Assembly (NCBI GenBank): GCA_020226215.1
Contig: CM035235.1
Coordinates: forward strand, 70,457,283 to 70,521,282
Length of the DNA stretch: 64,000 bases
Reading direction: 5' to 3'
From: Sindora glabra
Taxonomy: Eukaryota > Streptophyta > Magnoliopsida > Fabales > Fabaceae
Below the pieces are notes generated by a model, which had not been told where the DNA came from, ran no database searches, and saw only the letters and a program-made list of their open reading frames with translations. The position numbers were made by a program, and so were the translations under genes. Shown here piece by piece: positions 36,101 through 50,000 of this stretch. How positions within the stretch are numbered: the stretch's first letter is position 1; the number at the start of each line of letters is the position of its first letter.

Positions 36101-39100
36101 TCTTAGACCATGGGCTACAGATTTTGCTATATTGGCTTCTCTCCCTTGCAAAACTGAGGAGGAGAGGGTAGTTAGAGACAGAAAAGCATTTTTGCTTCAC
36201 AGTCAATTTGTTGATACCTCAATATTTAAAGCTGTTGCAGCAATACAACATGTCATAGAGTCCAAGTCGGATAGAAAAAACAATTTGAATTGTTCTCCAG
36301 ATTTAGTCCTGCTTAATGATCGTGTGGGGGACCTTGTCTATTGAAGTCAAATATGATATCGGAATTGCCAATCAGAAGTATGACACAAACATTTCTTGCA
36401 ACAAAACCATTCCTTATAAAGAGGATGCTCAGAAAAATTTACTTAAAGGACTGACTGCAGATGAAAGTGTGGTTGTTCATGTAAGTTATATTCTCATATC
36501 CTGCAAAGTTGTAAATGCATATGCATATTTAGAACTAGGCATATGAAGACAATGCGTGTTTGTCCAATGTCTATAAAAGAGAATTTGGACTATTTCCAAT
36601 GAAGTGAATTTTTGTGTCACACTCTTGGTCAACTTTCTTATGATGCATTTTTGTTTTGTAAAAATGCCTTTTGGTCTGTCATTGAAAAAAGTGAATTTTT
36701 GTGTCTTGCTCTTGACCAATATTCCTTCTTAAGAATGACTTCAAGTAGGCACAACCATATGCAAATCTATATTGATCTTCCCTTGCTTTTTCAATGTTGC
36801 CTTACGTAGAATTGAATTTTCATGATTCTGTTATTAATTATAGAAACTTGAGGCTTTAAGAATTTCTATCTACATCACTGCATTTTATTGTCTCCTTGTT
36901 CCTTGTTGCACCTTCAATGTAGATTCTAAACCTCATTGTTATCACTCAGGTTGGTGCAGCCAATTTATCTTTACGGCATATGACTGCATTGCATCTACAC
37001 TAAACCAGTTGACATGTATAAATTTTTCTTAAAAAGGTTTTAAAGTATTTTGAACTCTGCTGTCAGAGCTTTTCACATGTAAGATGAAAGAATTTTCCCC
37101 CTTATTATTGAGATATCCAATTTTTTATTTATTATTATTTACAGGATACATCCTCCTTGGCTGTTGTTGTTGTACACCACTGTGGGTACACAGCCACGGT
37201 AAAGGTTGTGGGTAACATTAACACAAGGAAACTTGAGGCTCAAGATATTGAAATAGATGATCAGCCAAATGGAGGGGCAAATGCTCTCAACATCAACAGG
37301 TTGAAGCAAATCTATTCTGCCTATTGTTATGTTTGATTCATATGTAGATGCGTGTATTTCTATATCATATATTATATAGGATATTTATTTTTCACTTATA
37401 TTTTTTGTGTGGTACATTGAGACACCCATGCTGCTATCTAGACATACTAGTAGCATACAGATTGACGCCTGTCATTGATACTATGGAATCAGTTACTTCT
37501 ACATTGTCTTGTGGACCGCTAGCAATCAACACCCCCACCTAAAAAACATCATATTCCGGAATCCTTCTTTTATATAACTTTTTGATAATTTTTATGATAA
37601 ATAAAGTCAGTTCCTCGATCCTGAATTGTTTAATATTGTACCCAGAGGAGGATAAGTAATGGAGTAAAAAGAATCAAAATTCTCAGTATAGCAATATTTT
37701 TATTATTGTTTTGTGCATATCATTCTACTTTTTCTCTCTGTCATTGTTGGGCTAAATGATTTATGATCTTTATAGTTTGAGGCTATTGCTTCACAAATTT
37801 GGAGGTGAACCACCAGAGGGGAGTTTGTCATCACCATCAAATTGGGACGACTTAGACTCTTTCAGATTTGTCATTCAGAAGGTTGTTAGAGAAAGCTTGG
37901 AATATATAGCCATGGAGCCAGATTTTTCAAAAAGGTCTATTCGATGGGAGCTTGGTTCTTGTTGGATGCAGCATCTGCAAAAACAGGAAACTTCAACAAA
38001 TAAAAATTTGAAAAGCAAAAATGACAGTGAAGTTGTAGAAACTGTTAAAGGTCTGGGACAACAATTCAAATTTTTGAAGAGAAGGGACAAGAAAACAAGT
38101 AGTCTGGACAGTACAGATTCTAGAGAGCAAAAGGATTCTAGACCTGCAAATTTGAATGCAGAAAACAGTTCATCTGAATTGGAAAAAGTCCTTTCTAAGG
38201 AGGCATTTCTACATCTGAAAGAATCAGGGACTGGTCTTCATCTAAAGGTCCATGGCATTTAATGAAAGTTTTATCTTACTTTCTTTTAATATATAATTCC
38301 TTTTGTTGCCTCTTATTTTGCTGGTTCCTTTCCCTAAAATTTGTCAGGTATTTTTGCTGTGTCTCTGGTGACTGCTGTCATTCTTCATTCTTTGATATAT
38401 TTATTTAATTCATATATTTGATTTTTGTTATCTAGTGATGCTTATATTATTACATTGTATTCCATATCCATTTCAATTTGTTGCTCTTGCAAACAGACGG
38501 CAGAAGAGCTCATTAACATGGCACACAAGTATTATGACGAAATTGCCTTGCCAAAGCTGGTAAGATTACAGTTTTCAACGAGTCTTTCATTTTAAAGCAA
38601 TTCTATGTTCAATAACTAATTTGTCTTGCCTCATTAGGTTACAGACTTTGGATCACTTGAGCTTTCTCCAGTTGATGGTCGTACACTAACTGACTTCATG
38701 CATTTAAGAGGACTACAGATGCGATCTTTAGGTCAAGTGGTGAGAATTCTCTTCTATCCTTCCATTCTTGGTCTTAAAACATCTGTGCAAACTGAGGATG
38801 GGCTTTCTGCCTTCAGTAATGTTCCTTCCATCTTTAAAGAAACTCTCTGAATGGAGGTCAACATGTCCCAACTAGAAGTGCTTTAGCGCTACTATTTAAG
38901 TTTAAATCCTAGAAGCCACTTAATTATCCCATGGTAATATAATGTGCACCCATTGGTTCTAATTTTTTGTTTAATCAGGTTAAACTTGCAGAGAATCTTC
39001 CACACATTCAATCCCTTTGTATTCATGAGATGGTTACTCGAGCCTTCAAGCATATACTTAAAGCAGTGATTGCCTCTGTTGAGAATGTGGCAGACTTATC

Positions 39101-42100
39101 TCCAGCAATTGCTTCAGCACTTGAATTTCTTATTCGGAAGCTGTCAGATGGCAGGTGCTGACCAAAATGTTAGTGATGACCATCATCTCAGGTTGCAGTG
39201 GCTACAGGCATTTTTATCCAAAAGATTTGGATGGACATTAAACAATGAATTTCAACATTTGAGGAAATTGTCGATTCTCAGAGGGCTTTGTCAAAAGGTA
39301 TTACCTCTTTGGCCTGTGCTGGTTTATTTGCATGAAATCTTTAATAATTGCATTTTTGGGTATTTTTCCAGGCTGGATTGGAATTGTTCCCTAGAGATTA
39401 CGACATGGAGTCTCCCAACCCATTTGGGAAATATGATATTATCAGCCTAGTTCCTATATGCAAGGTAGACTTGTCTTTCTTCCGGCTTTTCCCCCCACTC
39501 ATATCTTCTTTTTCCTGCTGATTCTATTTTGATGCATCATTTATCAAATCATTGAACAAGTTACTGAAAATATCTTATATATTCCACAGCATGTAGCTTG
39601 TTCTTCAGCTGATGGACGCAATTTGTTGGAATCATCCAAAATTGCTCTAGATAAAGGGAAGCTGGAGGATGCTGTAAATTATGGAACAAAGGTACTAATG
39701 TTTTCTTTGTATCAATCTTGTAATGAAGCATCACTTAATTGTCCTTTGAGGTTATTAAAATGGCATGTAGTTGACCCCACTGTCATATTGCAGGCATTAG
39801 CAAAGATGATGGCTGTTTGTGGTCCTTGTCATCGAATTACCGCAAGTGCTTACAGTCTTCTAGCTGTGGTTCTATACCACACTGGAGATTTTAATCAGGC
39901 AATGCATCTTTCATATGTTTGCCTAAGCTATATTGGAAATTTAATTGTTGATAGGTTGATGGTGTTTATACAATTACTCTGTTTGATACTTGATTCAAGC
40001 AGAGTTATATTCAAATATTGATTTGTTTATCCATTCAAAAAGAAGAGACTATAATTTAAAGGTGCTGTACCTCAGCTGTGCTACTGGATAATGGTCTTAT
40101 GCAGTCTCATCAAGCCTACATATCCAAATTTAAGTGTAGTTCACGATTCGAGTCAGGCATCTAGCAATTTGATTTGCCTATATAAATCTATTGTATTATA
40201 GAATCTTAATTAGAATTGTATGAATATTATGATTGACAATTCAAATCCTACGATTCATGCGATTTAACCAATTCTGACTCTTGGGCTTCCAGTTAGGTTG
40301 TAACATGATCTGATCAAAATTTACTAAACCTAACTTTGGAAACCTTGTTTTTCCCTTTATTTTTGTTATAATAATATTATTTATATGATTAAGAAGCAAT
40401 ATTTGACTATTTTGCTGTACACTTGCATGTTTTCATACTCCAATATATAAACATCTATGTCAAAGTCAATTTCTTACTTCTTAATTATCTAGTTATTTTT
40501 GTTTATAATATTAAGTTATTTTAAGTATTGATCATGAATCTTACGATTCATGATTTAGAAAATTGATTTTTCGATTTGTGATTTGGTTCACAATTTGACA
40601 ACCTTGGTTGACAATGGTTCAACGTGTAGTTATTTTGATTGAAGTTTCATTGTTTTTTCTTATTTAGGCAACCATATATCAACAAAAGGCCTTGGATATA
40701 AATGAAAGGGAGCTTGGGCTTGACCATCCGGACACAATGAAAAGTTATGGGGATCTTTCTGTCTTTTATTATCGTCTGCAACACATTGAGCTGGCTCTGA
40801 AGTAAGTAAAACACGGTTGTTCTGTTGAACTAGTATACTTGCTAATTGACAACTTCTGCTCTCTATTCTAAATTTACTGTTATCTGACAGTTTATACTTT
40901 CAGAAACTTACAGTAATATGCCCATCACCACATCTGAATTTTCCTGACCAATGCAATAGCTGTAGTTCTACTCACATGTGTTGTCCATTAGTTGCCATAA
41001 GTTTGGTGTAATTGAAATTATTCTCTGGCAGGTATGTAAACCGCGCTCTATTCCTTCTTCATTTTACATGCGGACTATCTCATCCAAACACAGCGGCAAC
41101 ATATATTAATGTAGCTATGATGGAAGAGGGTATGGGAAATGTTCATGTGGCACTAAGATACCTACATGAAGCTCTTAAATGCAACAAAAGATTGTTAGGA
41201 GCAGATCACATACAGGTTTATTTCCCTTCGTTTTTCTTTTTCTGTCTGCCATTCACTTATGGCAGGGCTAAAGTGTTTTATCTTTTACCTGATGTCTTTC
41301 ATGTTGTAGACTGCTGCAAGCTATCATGCCATAGCCATAGCTCTTTCATTGATGGAAGCGTATTCTCTAAGCGTGCAACATGAGCAAACTACGCTTAAGA
41401 TACTTCAAGCAAAACTTGGATCAGAGGATCTTCGTACGCAGGTCATTAACTTTCCTTTTAATTTTACCGGGAAATGTTACATTAAAAAAGTTACAATTGG
41501 AATGAACTCTAAGAAAGGCCGAACTTAATAAAATTAATGAATGATCTTAGGCAACGGGCAAGTTTTATGAATTTGTCTTTCCGCACTGCAGGATGCTGCT
41601 GCATGGCTTGAATACTTTGAATCAAAAGCAATAGAGCAGCAGGAAGCATCTAGGAATGGCACTCCGAAGCCTGATGCAACCATTGCTAGTAAAGGTCACC
41701 TTAGGTACTGATATGGTAACCCCACAGATTACATGATTTTAAATGGAAATTTTTATTTCAGGGTACAAAGAGTATTTGAACTTTTTATGCAGCGTGTCAG
41801 ATCTCCTGGATTTTATAAGTCCAGAGCAAGATTCGAAAGGCAGTGATGCTCAAAGGAAGCAACGGCGTGCAAAGGTGGGCGAATGTTGCTCAAGTTGTTT
41901 CTAATCTAAAAAGTAGTTGTATGGTCTTGCATGTCACCAACAGAATCACCAACTTTCAAATCCGTGATCCCTATGCTTCCTTCCAAATATATTTTCCAGC
42001 CTCATAATTAGTGCCTTCTTTTAATTACTTGACATAAGCAACCGAGGAAGACTATGTTCTAAACTATGCAAAGTTTCCCTTTGTTGAAGTTGAAATTAAA

Positions 42101-44005
42101 TGGCAATCAACTTACATTCTTTTGGAGTTCGCTTAATCGGCAAAGTTCTTTCAAAGTTCCAAACCACTTATTTCTAGCATAATTTACATGCTTAGCTCAT
42201 AAAATTTATATAGCAACAATTAATCAGAGAGCACCTTAACTGTGTGGTTCGGCATACCCTCTCCTATCCAATCGTGACACATGCATTTTTTAGAAATTTT
42301 TATTAGTGTTATCTTAATATCCAGTTGACATGTGTGGCTTTCATATGTGATTTAGCAGATACTCCCATTAAATGATAAAAACAATCAAGAGCATGATGAT
42401 GCAGTAGCTGATGAGGGCATCGTCTTTAATGGTTCAGAAGATGCTACAAGAATGACAGAAGTCAATAACGGAGAAACAACTGTCACACGTCAATCTGAAG
42501 AAATGAAAGAGAATGGTGATTTCACTGAGCACTGGCTAGGTACAAGAAGTGAACTCGCTGAGGAAACAACATCAGATGAAGGGTGGCAAGAAGCCAATTC
42601 AAAAGGGCGATCGAGCAACACTGCTAATCGCAAACTCCACCGCAGACAACCTTCTGTTGCAAAACTGAGCATCAATACTTCTGAGGATTACATTGTTAGA
42701 GAAAGAGGTTATAGGAACGACATTATTTTACCACCACGTAAAGGAACTCCAAAACCTAATTCATCCATGTTATCTCCAAGTCAGCAGTCAAAAGCTCAAA
42801 GTTCAATTTTAAAAGAGAATTCTGTTCATTTTCCAACAAAAACCTCAGTTTCTAAGGTTTCCTCTTCTGCAGTAAATCTTAGTTCTTTGGCTTCGAAGTC
42901 TATATCTTACAAAGAAGTGGCTTTGTCACCACCGGGTACTGTGTTAAAGCCCTTGTTAGAGAAAGCTGAAGTGGAGAAGGAAAATGTTGAAAATGAGATT
43001 TGTAACAGTCCACCTGTGATTTCTATAGATGAAAAAAGCTGCCAAGACTCCACAATAGAAGCAATTTCCCAACTCGATGAAACAGATGAAACTCTTGTTG
43101 TTGATAATCAAATAGAAAGTTCTGCATCAGAATGTGAGGATTTTTCCCTTACTTCTGATCAGACAAAACCTGCAGAAACAAATGGTAGCAAGCTTTCAGC
43201 TGCAGCTAAACCGTTCAATCCTGGAATGCTGTCCATGACTCACCATATAAATTCAGTTGCTGTCACAAGCATTTATGAAACAAATGTTACTGAAGGTGTT
43301 CTTGTAGAGCCTGTTCTTCCTCCGGCAATTGCTAGGGTCCCTTGTGGCCCTAGATCACCTCTATATTATAGAAGTAATTATTCTTTTCGCATGAAGCAAG
43401 GTTTAGCAAAATGTCATACAGCAATTAGGGAAAGAAGTGGACCTGGGGCTCCAAGAATCATGAATCCGCATGCACCTGAGTTTGTTCCGAGAAGAGCTTC
43501 GCAAACACAAGTCAGTGATGCCAATTCAAAAGTTGATGGCAACCTTAACTCTTGGCCTGAAAGAAGCACGGGAGAAAGCAAGAAGCTAGATGAAGAATCT
43601 GTTGAAGCCAAGGATAATTCTCCAAAAGCAAGTATCTCTGAATCGGAGAAGTCAGAGTTAGCAAGGCAGATATTGCTTAGCTTTCTTGTGAATTCAGTTC
43701 AGATGAATACTGATTCGGTGGATGAATCTGAAGTGAGTGAAGGAAAGCAAGAGAATGCGGAAAATCCTTCTGATGCAATAGAAAAGGACAGTGCTATTAT
43801 TAAAATTCTTTATGGGAATGAAGAAAAGAATGAGAAGGCCGCTCATTCGGGCAGTAATGAGGAGCAAAAACAAGAAGAAGTTTCAAAGAATATTGGAGAT
43901 GAAGGATTTACAGTTGTCACAAAGAGGAAAAGAAGCAAGCAGAAGTTCACAAATGGAGTAACTGGGTTGTACAACCAGCAGTCTATCTGTGCTTCAGTCC
44001 GGTGA
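30707..44005 (+). CDS. CLU/TPR protein, REDUCED CHLOROPLAST COVERAGE (REC)/TSS family; frame broken twice as assembled
   Basis: My model has 23 coding exons: 30707-30776, 30891-30955, 31080-31172, 31316-31388, 34802-35125, 35329-35393, 35506-35637, 35821-35862, 35952-36480, 37145-37299, 37776-38247, 38497-38559, 38638-38739, 38979-39297, 39372-39464, 39590-39691, 39794-39898, 40668-40801, 41032-41215, 41310-41441, 41592-41704, 41793-41874, 42356-44005. The product would be about 1698 residues if the frame were intact, close to plant relatives. Seen in order: a Lys-rich start (MAPKSGKGKTNRAK), a ubiquitin-like N-terminal region, the CLU region (about 230-465, with FGNLPYGFRANTW), a central region (about 690-865), TPR-like repeats (about 880-1085) and a long disordered tail ending near EGFTVVTKRKRSKQ. 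In Arabidopsis, REC proteins set the share of the cell occupied by chloroplasts, and TSS/REC2 and FRIENDLY are relatives. The N-terminus resembles REC1 most, but the paralogue is uncertain. Exons 9 and 14 each have one base too many. Confidence 0.93.
31389..34801 (+). other. Long fourth intron of REC-like gene (3.4 kb)
   Basis: It is far longer than the other introns of this gene and very AT-rich. It holds a CT microsatellite and decayed repeat-like DNA but no recognisable gene. Splicing joins GAAG to AGGATTAC and keeps the frame (MVEEDY). Open frames inside it, such as 33439-33663, have no coding character. Confidence 0.75.
33106..33139. repeat. CT microsatellite in intron 4
   Basis: About 16-17 CT dinucleotides within the long intron. 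It is a likely length-polymorphic marker. Confidence 0.95.
36322..36344 (+). other. Frameshift in exon 9 of REC-like gene
   Basis: The frame reads NDRVGDL and then hits TGA at 36342-36344. A one-base shift restores the continuing family sequence (IEVKYD...). Exon 9 is 529 bases while flanking phases require a multiple of three, which independently shows one extra base. The G5 run at 36326-36330 or the following CCTTG is the likely site. Confidence 0.85.
39115..39161 (+). other. Frameshift in exon 14 of REC-like gene
   Basis: The upstream frame (VENVADLSPAIASAL) runs into TGA at 39159-39161. The correct continuation (NFLFGSCQMAGADQN) lies in the next frame. Exon 14 is 319 bases where phases require 318. 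One extra base near 39120 in GCACTTGAA explains it. Confidence 0.85.
39899..40667 (+). other. Probable GC-AG intron in REC-like gene
   Basis: The coding frame reaches GACTTTAATCAG-like sequence (DFNQ) and must continue as ATIYQQ from exon 18. The only donor in phase is CAG followed by GCAATG, a GC donor. The acceptor TTTAG at 40663-40667 is normal. GC-AG introns are a known minor class spliced by the major spliceosome. Confidence 0.75.
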
Positions 44006-47000
44006 ATAGAGAGATCTATGAAACTAAATTGCCAATATTTTACCTTGTCCTTCTAAGTTTAATTCTGGCAAAATCTCTTGGTATCATATTCTAATAGTTT
44101 ATAAATTAATGGCATACAGGTTTTGGTCCGCAAATCCACATGTTCTGTTGACTGAGAATTCCTTCTGGCTTCTTTGTACTCTTAGTTACATGAAGATTTT
44201 GTATCCCAATAAGAAAATAATTGGCAAGTCCATTTTAACATGACCATAGTGGTGCATCATAAGAGTTAGTGACTTTCGGGGGGATTTTCTTCTTTGGTAT
44301 TGTTTTTTGTGTCAGTGAGAATTGGAATGATTAATCTATAATTGTAATTTATAATGTTAGAAAAATGTTTTGTTGTAGAATTAATTTACTTATTAACTTA
44401 CAAAAATGCTTGAAACAAATTCTTTGGCTCACATCTGTGATACATCCCTAATGGAGAGTGGGTCTACTTGTGAGGAAGAATGAGTAACAACAGCCACATT
44501 TAAACGCAGGCTTCTGCATACACCATCTTTTTATCTGCGGTATAATTTTAAGAAAGTTAGTTGCATTTTTAGAAGTGGTTCTATTACAAGTTATTTTTTA
44601 TTTGCCAAGAAAATTATCATCAAGTTACCATCGGACTTTAAGAAGTTACTGTTCATTAAAATTTAGTGTATGTTGGTGGATTTAGGTGCGGAAGTACCTT
44701 TATTTTGGTGGGATTTACTCCCATAATTAATTCATGAAGCCTACTACTGATTAACTTGAATGTTTTTATATTCAACATAAGTATGATCATATTTATGCGT
44801 AAGAATTAGATTTCATTAGGCTACTTTTGGAAGATATTTTTTTAAGGAAAAATTCATTTACTTCTACATAAATAAAGAAGTGATATATTACCTTTATATA
44901 TTATTATTAAAAAAAATGGTATCTAGTACCATAAAAATTAAGTAAAACAACTTTCAGAGAGAAGGTTGTGTTCCACAAAATTACTTATATTTAACAATGA
45001 ATATACAAAATTTTCTACAATCATAATAATTTATGACTAAAACTCTATTTTGATCCTCGACGTATTAGATTTTTATCAATTTTATTTTTTAATAAAGTTT
45101 GTGTCAATTTGGTGTTTGAAGATTTAAACTCAAGTGCAATTTTAGTCTTTGTCCTATACTATTTATATTTGTTATAAGAATTAAAATTTTATTTGAATTT
45201 AAATTTCAAGAATTATTTCAAAACAAAATTGATGAAAATCTAATATGTTGAAAATTAAACTAGAGTTTTAATCATGATTTATAACTATATTTTTATGAAA
45301 GGTATTTTTCATAAAAACAAACAGAAGCTTAACTCACACGACTCATGAGCCTCGTCTATCTAGCTTACTGTGAATGGTTTTAATTCCATGCTAAACTTTA
45401 TATATTACACTTTTAACCTATTTAGTATTTTTGTTTGTGGGATTATGGAGATATGCTAATTTAACTGTCCATGCACTAATTAAGCTACAAGTTAAGCATA
45501 TTTAAATTATGAAACATGATATGATTAAAAGTCCAGAAAACTGATTTCAACATTTAAATATAAATTGAATAAAATCTGATTTCCTATCTTCTTATCTTGT
45601 TGAAATAATGACAAGGAATACTCACAAGAATTTCTGAAATTGGAAAAGCTTTTTATGGTTTCAATGACTGATGAGTTATGAAAGCTACTTTTCGCAGCTA
45701 ATTAGCTGTAATTTGAGCTAAGCAAATTTGTTTTGAATTGTGATTATGTCTCTCTTCTAGCATCTAAGAAAGACTCCGTCAAAGCTAATATCTTGGCCAT
45801 TTTTAAAGCAATTGGTAAGTAGATTTTCGTCCAAGACTTAACAAATTGGACATAAAGCTTAATCAAAATTAACAATCATCAATTCTTAGTTATCCCAACA
45901 AGCAATTAGCAGTTAAACCTATATATCACACTCCTTCATAATGGTTGCCATCACTTCAAAGTTAAAAATTATAATAAAATTTATTATTGCATAAGAAGCT
46001 ACAAAAGGTAATATTACTTACACTTACTTTATCCTATAAATTATTATTCAATTGTATAATCATAATTGATTCAAACTAATTCATTTATCATAGTTTTGTC
46101 ATGTATATAATGAGTGAAAAATTTTATATATATTAAGTGTGAGGAATATTTTACATAAGAAAAATACTTTTTACACCCTCTAAGAGGGGAATAATCATAT
46201 ACTTTTTTTATTAATTAGTAAAATTAACACAATAATAAAATAGATTCTATAGTCTGTGAGAAAAATGTGCAAAGAGAGAGTGTATGAGGATGAAAATAGT
46301 ATCACTCTTTATATAAACTTAACAATACAATCAATAATATTAATTTATTTTGAGATTAAGATATGAAAAGAAAATTATAATAAAAAAAAGTTAGATGTTA
46401 GATTATGATTAAAGAACTTCCAAAATGAAGTACCCTCGGGAAAGAAGCTTGTGATATAAGTGAAATTATAGGACTTAGGTTGTGTGCATGCATCTAAGAG
46501 ACAATGTGACTGATTTGAACATTAGTAGGACCTTATATTTTGAAATGGTAACCATAGAATCAAAGAGAATATGTGGTTCAAGGATTGTTTTCTTTGATAG
46601 AGTTCGACATTATATCAATTATCACCATCTAAGTTGATGTAAAAGTTGATTTGTCCAAGTGATTAGTTTTGTGTTGATGCCTGATCAATTCTCCGTCTCC
46701 AAACCCTGTTAACATCAACAGAGATAAAGGCATTTTCTTCCGGATATACTTTCTTCTGTGACATGTACGGTCTGTGTGATTCAGGGTGGAATTTATTTAT
46801 TTATTTATTTTCCCAGAGAATACTAGTAAGAAAATAAAAATAATATTGTTGTACTTTCTTTCTTTCATTTTTTTTGGATAAAATTCTTTCATTCATTTTA
46901 TGTAATTACAAATTTACAATTGAGTTTTTCTGTGAACTTTATTATATAGGTAAGAGAGAATGAGAGCAAGAAATCACCAACCCACCCCCCCAAAAAAAAT

Positions 47001-50000
47001 CGTCAAATTTACATTCTTTTAGACAGTGAATTTCGCATTCTCTAATAAATTTGACAATAAAGTTCATTACAAGTAATAGATATTCCCACATCCTCTACCT
47101 GCACGTGTGAGCTCCACGATAATTATAAACAAAGTCAATCAATGATTTTCTCCTAATTCAAATTTTCTCTAATATTAAAAATAGATTCCTCTCATTTGGC
47201 TTAATTTTATATTTGAAATAATAGAAACCTGCTGCAACAACCAATTTGTATTTTTTGTGAGTTAAAATAAATTCATAACGAAAAAAAAGTTAAATCATTA
47301 TATTAGGAAAAAAAATTATACTGTTCAAAGATGAGAAATTCATTGTAATGAAATTTCTTTTTGTTAATCCTAAATAAAATAACCAGAGTTAAAACTTTTG
47401 TTTTAATGAAGAGAAAGTTTCAAAATCACAATTAAAATAATAAATATATTAAAAAGCAAATGTTAAGAGATCTTTTTAAAATTAATACAAATTTATTTTT
47501 CATTAAAGAAAAACTGGATCACTTGACAATCCCAAATTGATTTCGGTAGAATATTAAATAGAGAATTAACAAAAGATAATTATATATAACATTAAATTAG
47601 TATATGAGATAATCGCATAATAGAAAAAGTGTAAAAGAATTATCTATAATTTATCCATTATTTTTTTCTCATGCAAGTGGTTGAAGGTCGTAATTATTGT
47701 ATGACAAAATGATCCGAAATTTAAGGGGGAGCAAATATGTCCCTTTCAATTGAGATCTTTGTTTGTTCACTTTATTTTTGGAGTATCATTATTCAACCAA
47801 TCAACATTTAATAAAATCAATGAATGGAGAATAACACATTACTTTCCCATTTTTATGAATATTGATTATTAGAGAAAACATTGCATCTATATGAAAAGAC
47901 ATTTGCCATGACCCTCCCTCTTCCCTATCAAGTAGCAATTATTTCACAAACTCAACTCCTGGCAGCGACTTACGTTGCATCTTTTACATATAGCTTTAGA
48001 TTTTAGATATTTTGAAACTAGCTTCCCATATGTTGTTGAAGCTACTTATTAAAATTCTAGATGAAGTTTTATTATCTGAAATATTTCATTAGAAATTTTT
48101 ATTAATGGTGTAAACATAATAATTAACTTTTTATTTATAAAAATAGTGATTATTGTAATTTTTAGATTTCATAATTAATATGAAATAAAACTAAATTTAA
48201 AGTAATGAAACTAATAGTTTTGGGGTTACATAATATTTTTCTTCTAGATTCAAATTAATAATTTTTAAAAATTGAAATAAATCATATTATTATTTATTTA
48301 TAATGAAAACTGAACTATAAATATATTGTTACCTGGGTAGAAAGGCATCCATCACAGCCGTTCATATGAACGGTTAAGATTTGAGGTGCTAGATTGTGCC
48401 CAGAATATTAAAATAGATGTGTCAGAGTTCAGGGCGTTAGATTTTCACGTCTCCCTCAAATAAATACTGCCAGCTCAGCAGTTCTTGCATAAGCAAAGAG
48501 GAGTTAATTTGTCTTTCTCCTGACGGAATGACCCTTTTTGCCAAGATATATATATATATATATAATTTCGTATACTTTTTCAAATGCTTAGTTATTTGTC
48601 ATGTATATTAATAAATAAAGCAACTTTTAAAATACTTTATATTAAAAATTTTGAGTAAGTTGATTTAGTATTTAAAAGATTATTTTAAATAATTTTATAT
48701 AGTGCATTAAGCGTATGTAAATATATATTTTTATGATCAATTTAAAAATTACAGAAGAGGAGAAAAAATTGGAGAGATAAATTTATATTTTTGATAATTT
48801 TTAAATATTTATTTTATTATATTTTCTTTGCTTCTAAACAAATATATGAAAATTAAGCTGACAACAAATCTTATAACAAATGGTTTGAAATAAATTATTG
48901 ATTCCCTACATGTCTATTTCAAAACAGGACATATTTGTTGGTTTAAAATCCATTTATACTGTGAAATATATTTAGCTCGACGACGGATACTCTGTAAATA
49001 TCTTGTCTTTTGGTGCATTTTGGATTGAATTTGAAATTCTTGCATGTATTGGCTTAATAGATTAGACACCCTTCCTATTTAAAAAAAAAAAATTCACTCT
49101 CACTATTGTCATAATAAACTTGAAAATTATTGGTGTTATTTTACACAGTGAATAAATAGACAATGATACTAAAATTCTTAGTAATATAGCGAATATTTTT
49201 AATAAAGTAATGATATTTAATGTCATTTTATAATTTTTTTTTGTCATATCTTGAGTTCGGATCTTCTATTATATATATATGAATAAAATAATTTTTTACT
49301 CCTCCTGCTGTAAAAAATAAATGCCAAGAAGATTAGAGATATTTGGCTGATATTATATTTTCATAGGTTCCTTCATTTTTTTTAAGAAAATGATTATGAA
49401 TTTTAAAGAGAGATGGATATATATTTTTTTTTAAAATTGTGAATCTTAATAAAAAAAGTAATGAGTTTCAAAATAAAAATTATATTTTTATTCTTTTTAA
49501 AATAAGAAAAATAATAAAAAAGAGAGGATTCTTATTATCCGTTCTCAAGAACGGTTTACAAGGGCAACCATTTGAAGTTGTTGCATTAATTGCTAGAAAT
49601 CAAGATTGTGTATTCAATGTACTTTTGTTCCAAACCTTCTAGATTCAATGCTTGCTGTAAATCATACTAACCTGTTGGTTTTCTATTTATTGCAACGTGC
49701 ATTATTTTATTTTATTTTTTAATAGTGATATGTGAGAAGTTATTGCTAAATACATATGCAATATTTCAGACGCGGTGTATAAAATATAATTATAAAATAT
49801 GAAGATAAAAATATTTTATTTATATAATTTTAAATATGAAAAATTTTAAAACAATTTTTTAAGAGAAATTAGTTCTATTTCATTACTATAACTTAAAATG
49901 TTATTTTTTTAATTACAAATACAAATAGTATATCACTTTTTTTATTAATATATGTAAATAAATTTTTTATGAAAAATATTTTTTAATGAAACAGTTGGAT

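Noticed and set aside
34964..36171. Minus- and plus-strand frames at 34964-35182, 34976-35218, 35953-36171 and 35966-36151
   Set aside because: Shadows of REC-like exons 5 and 9 in other frames.
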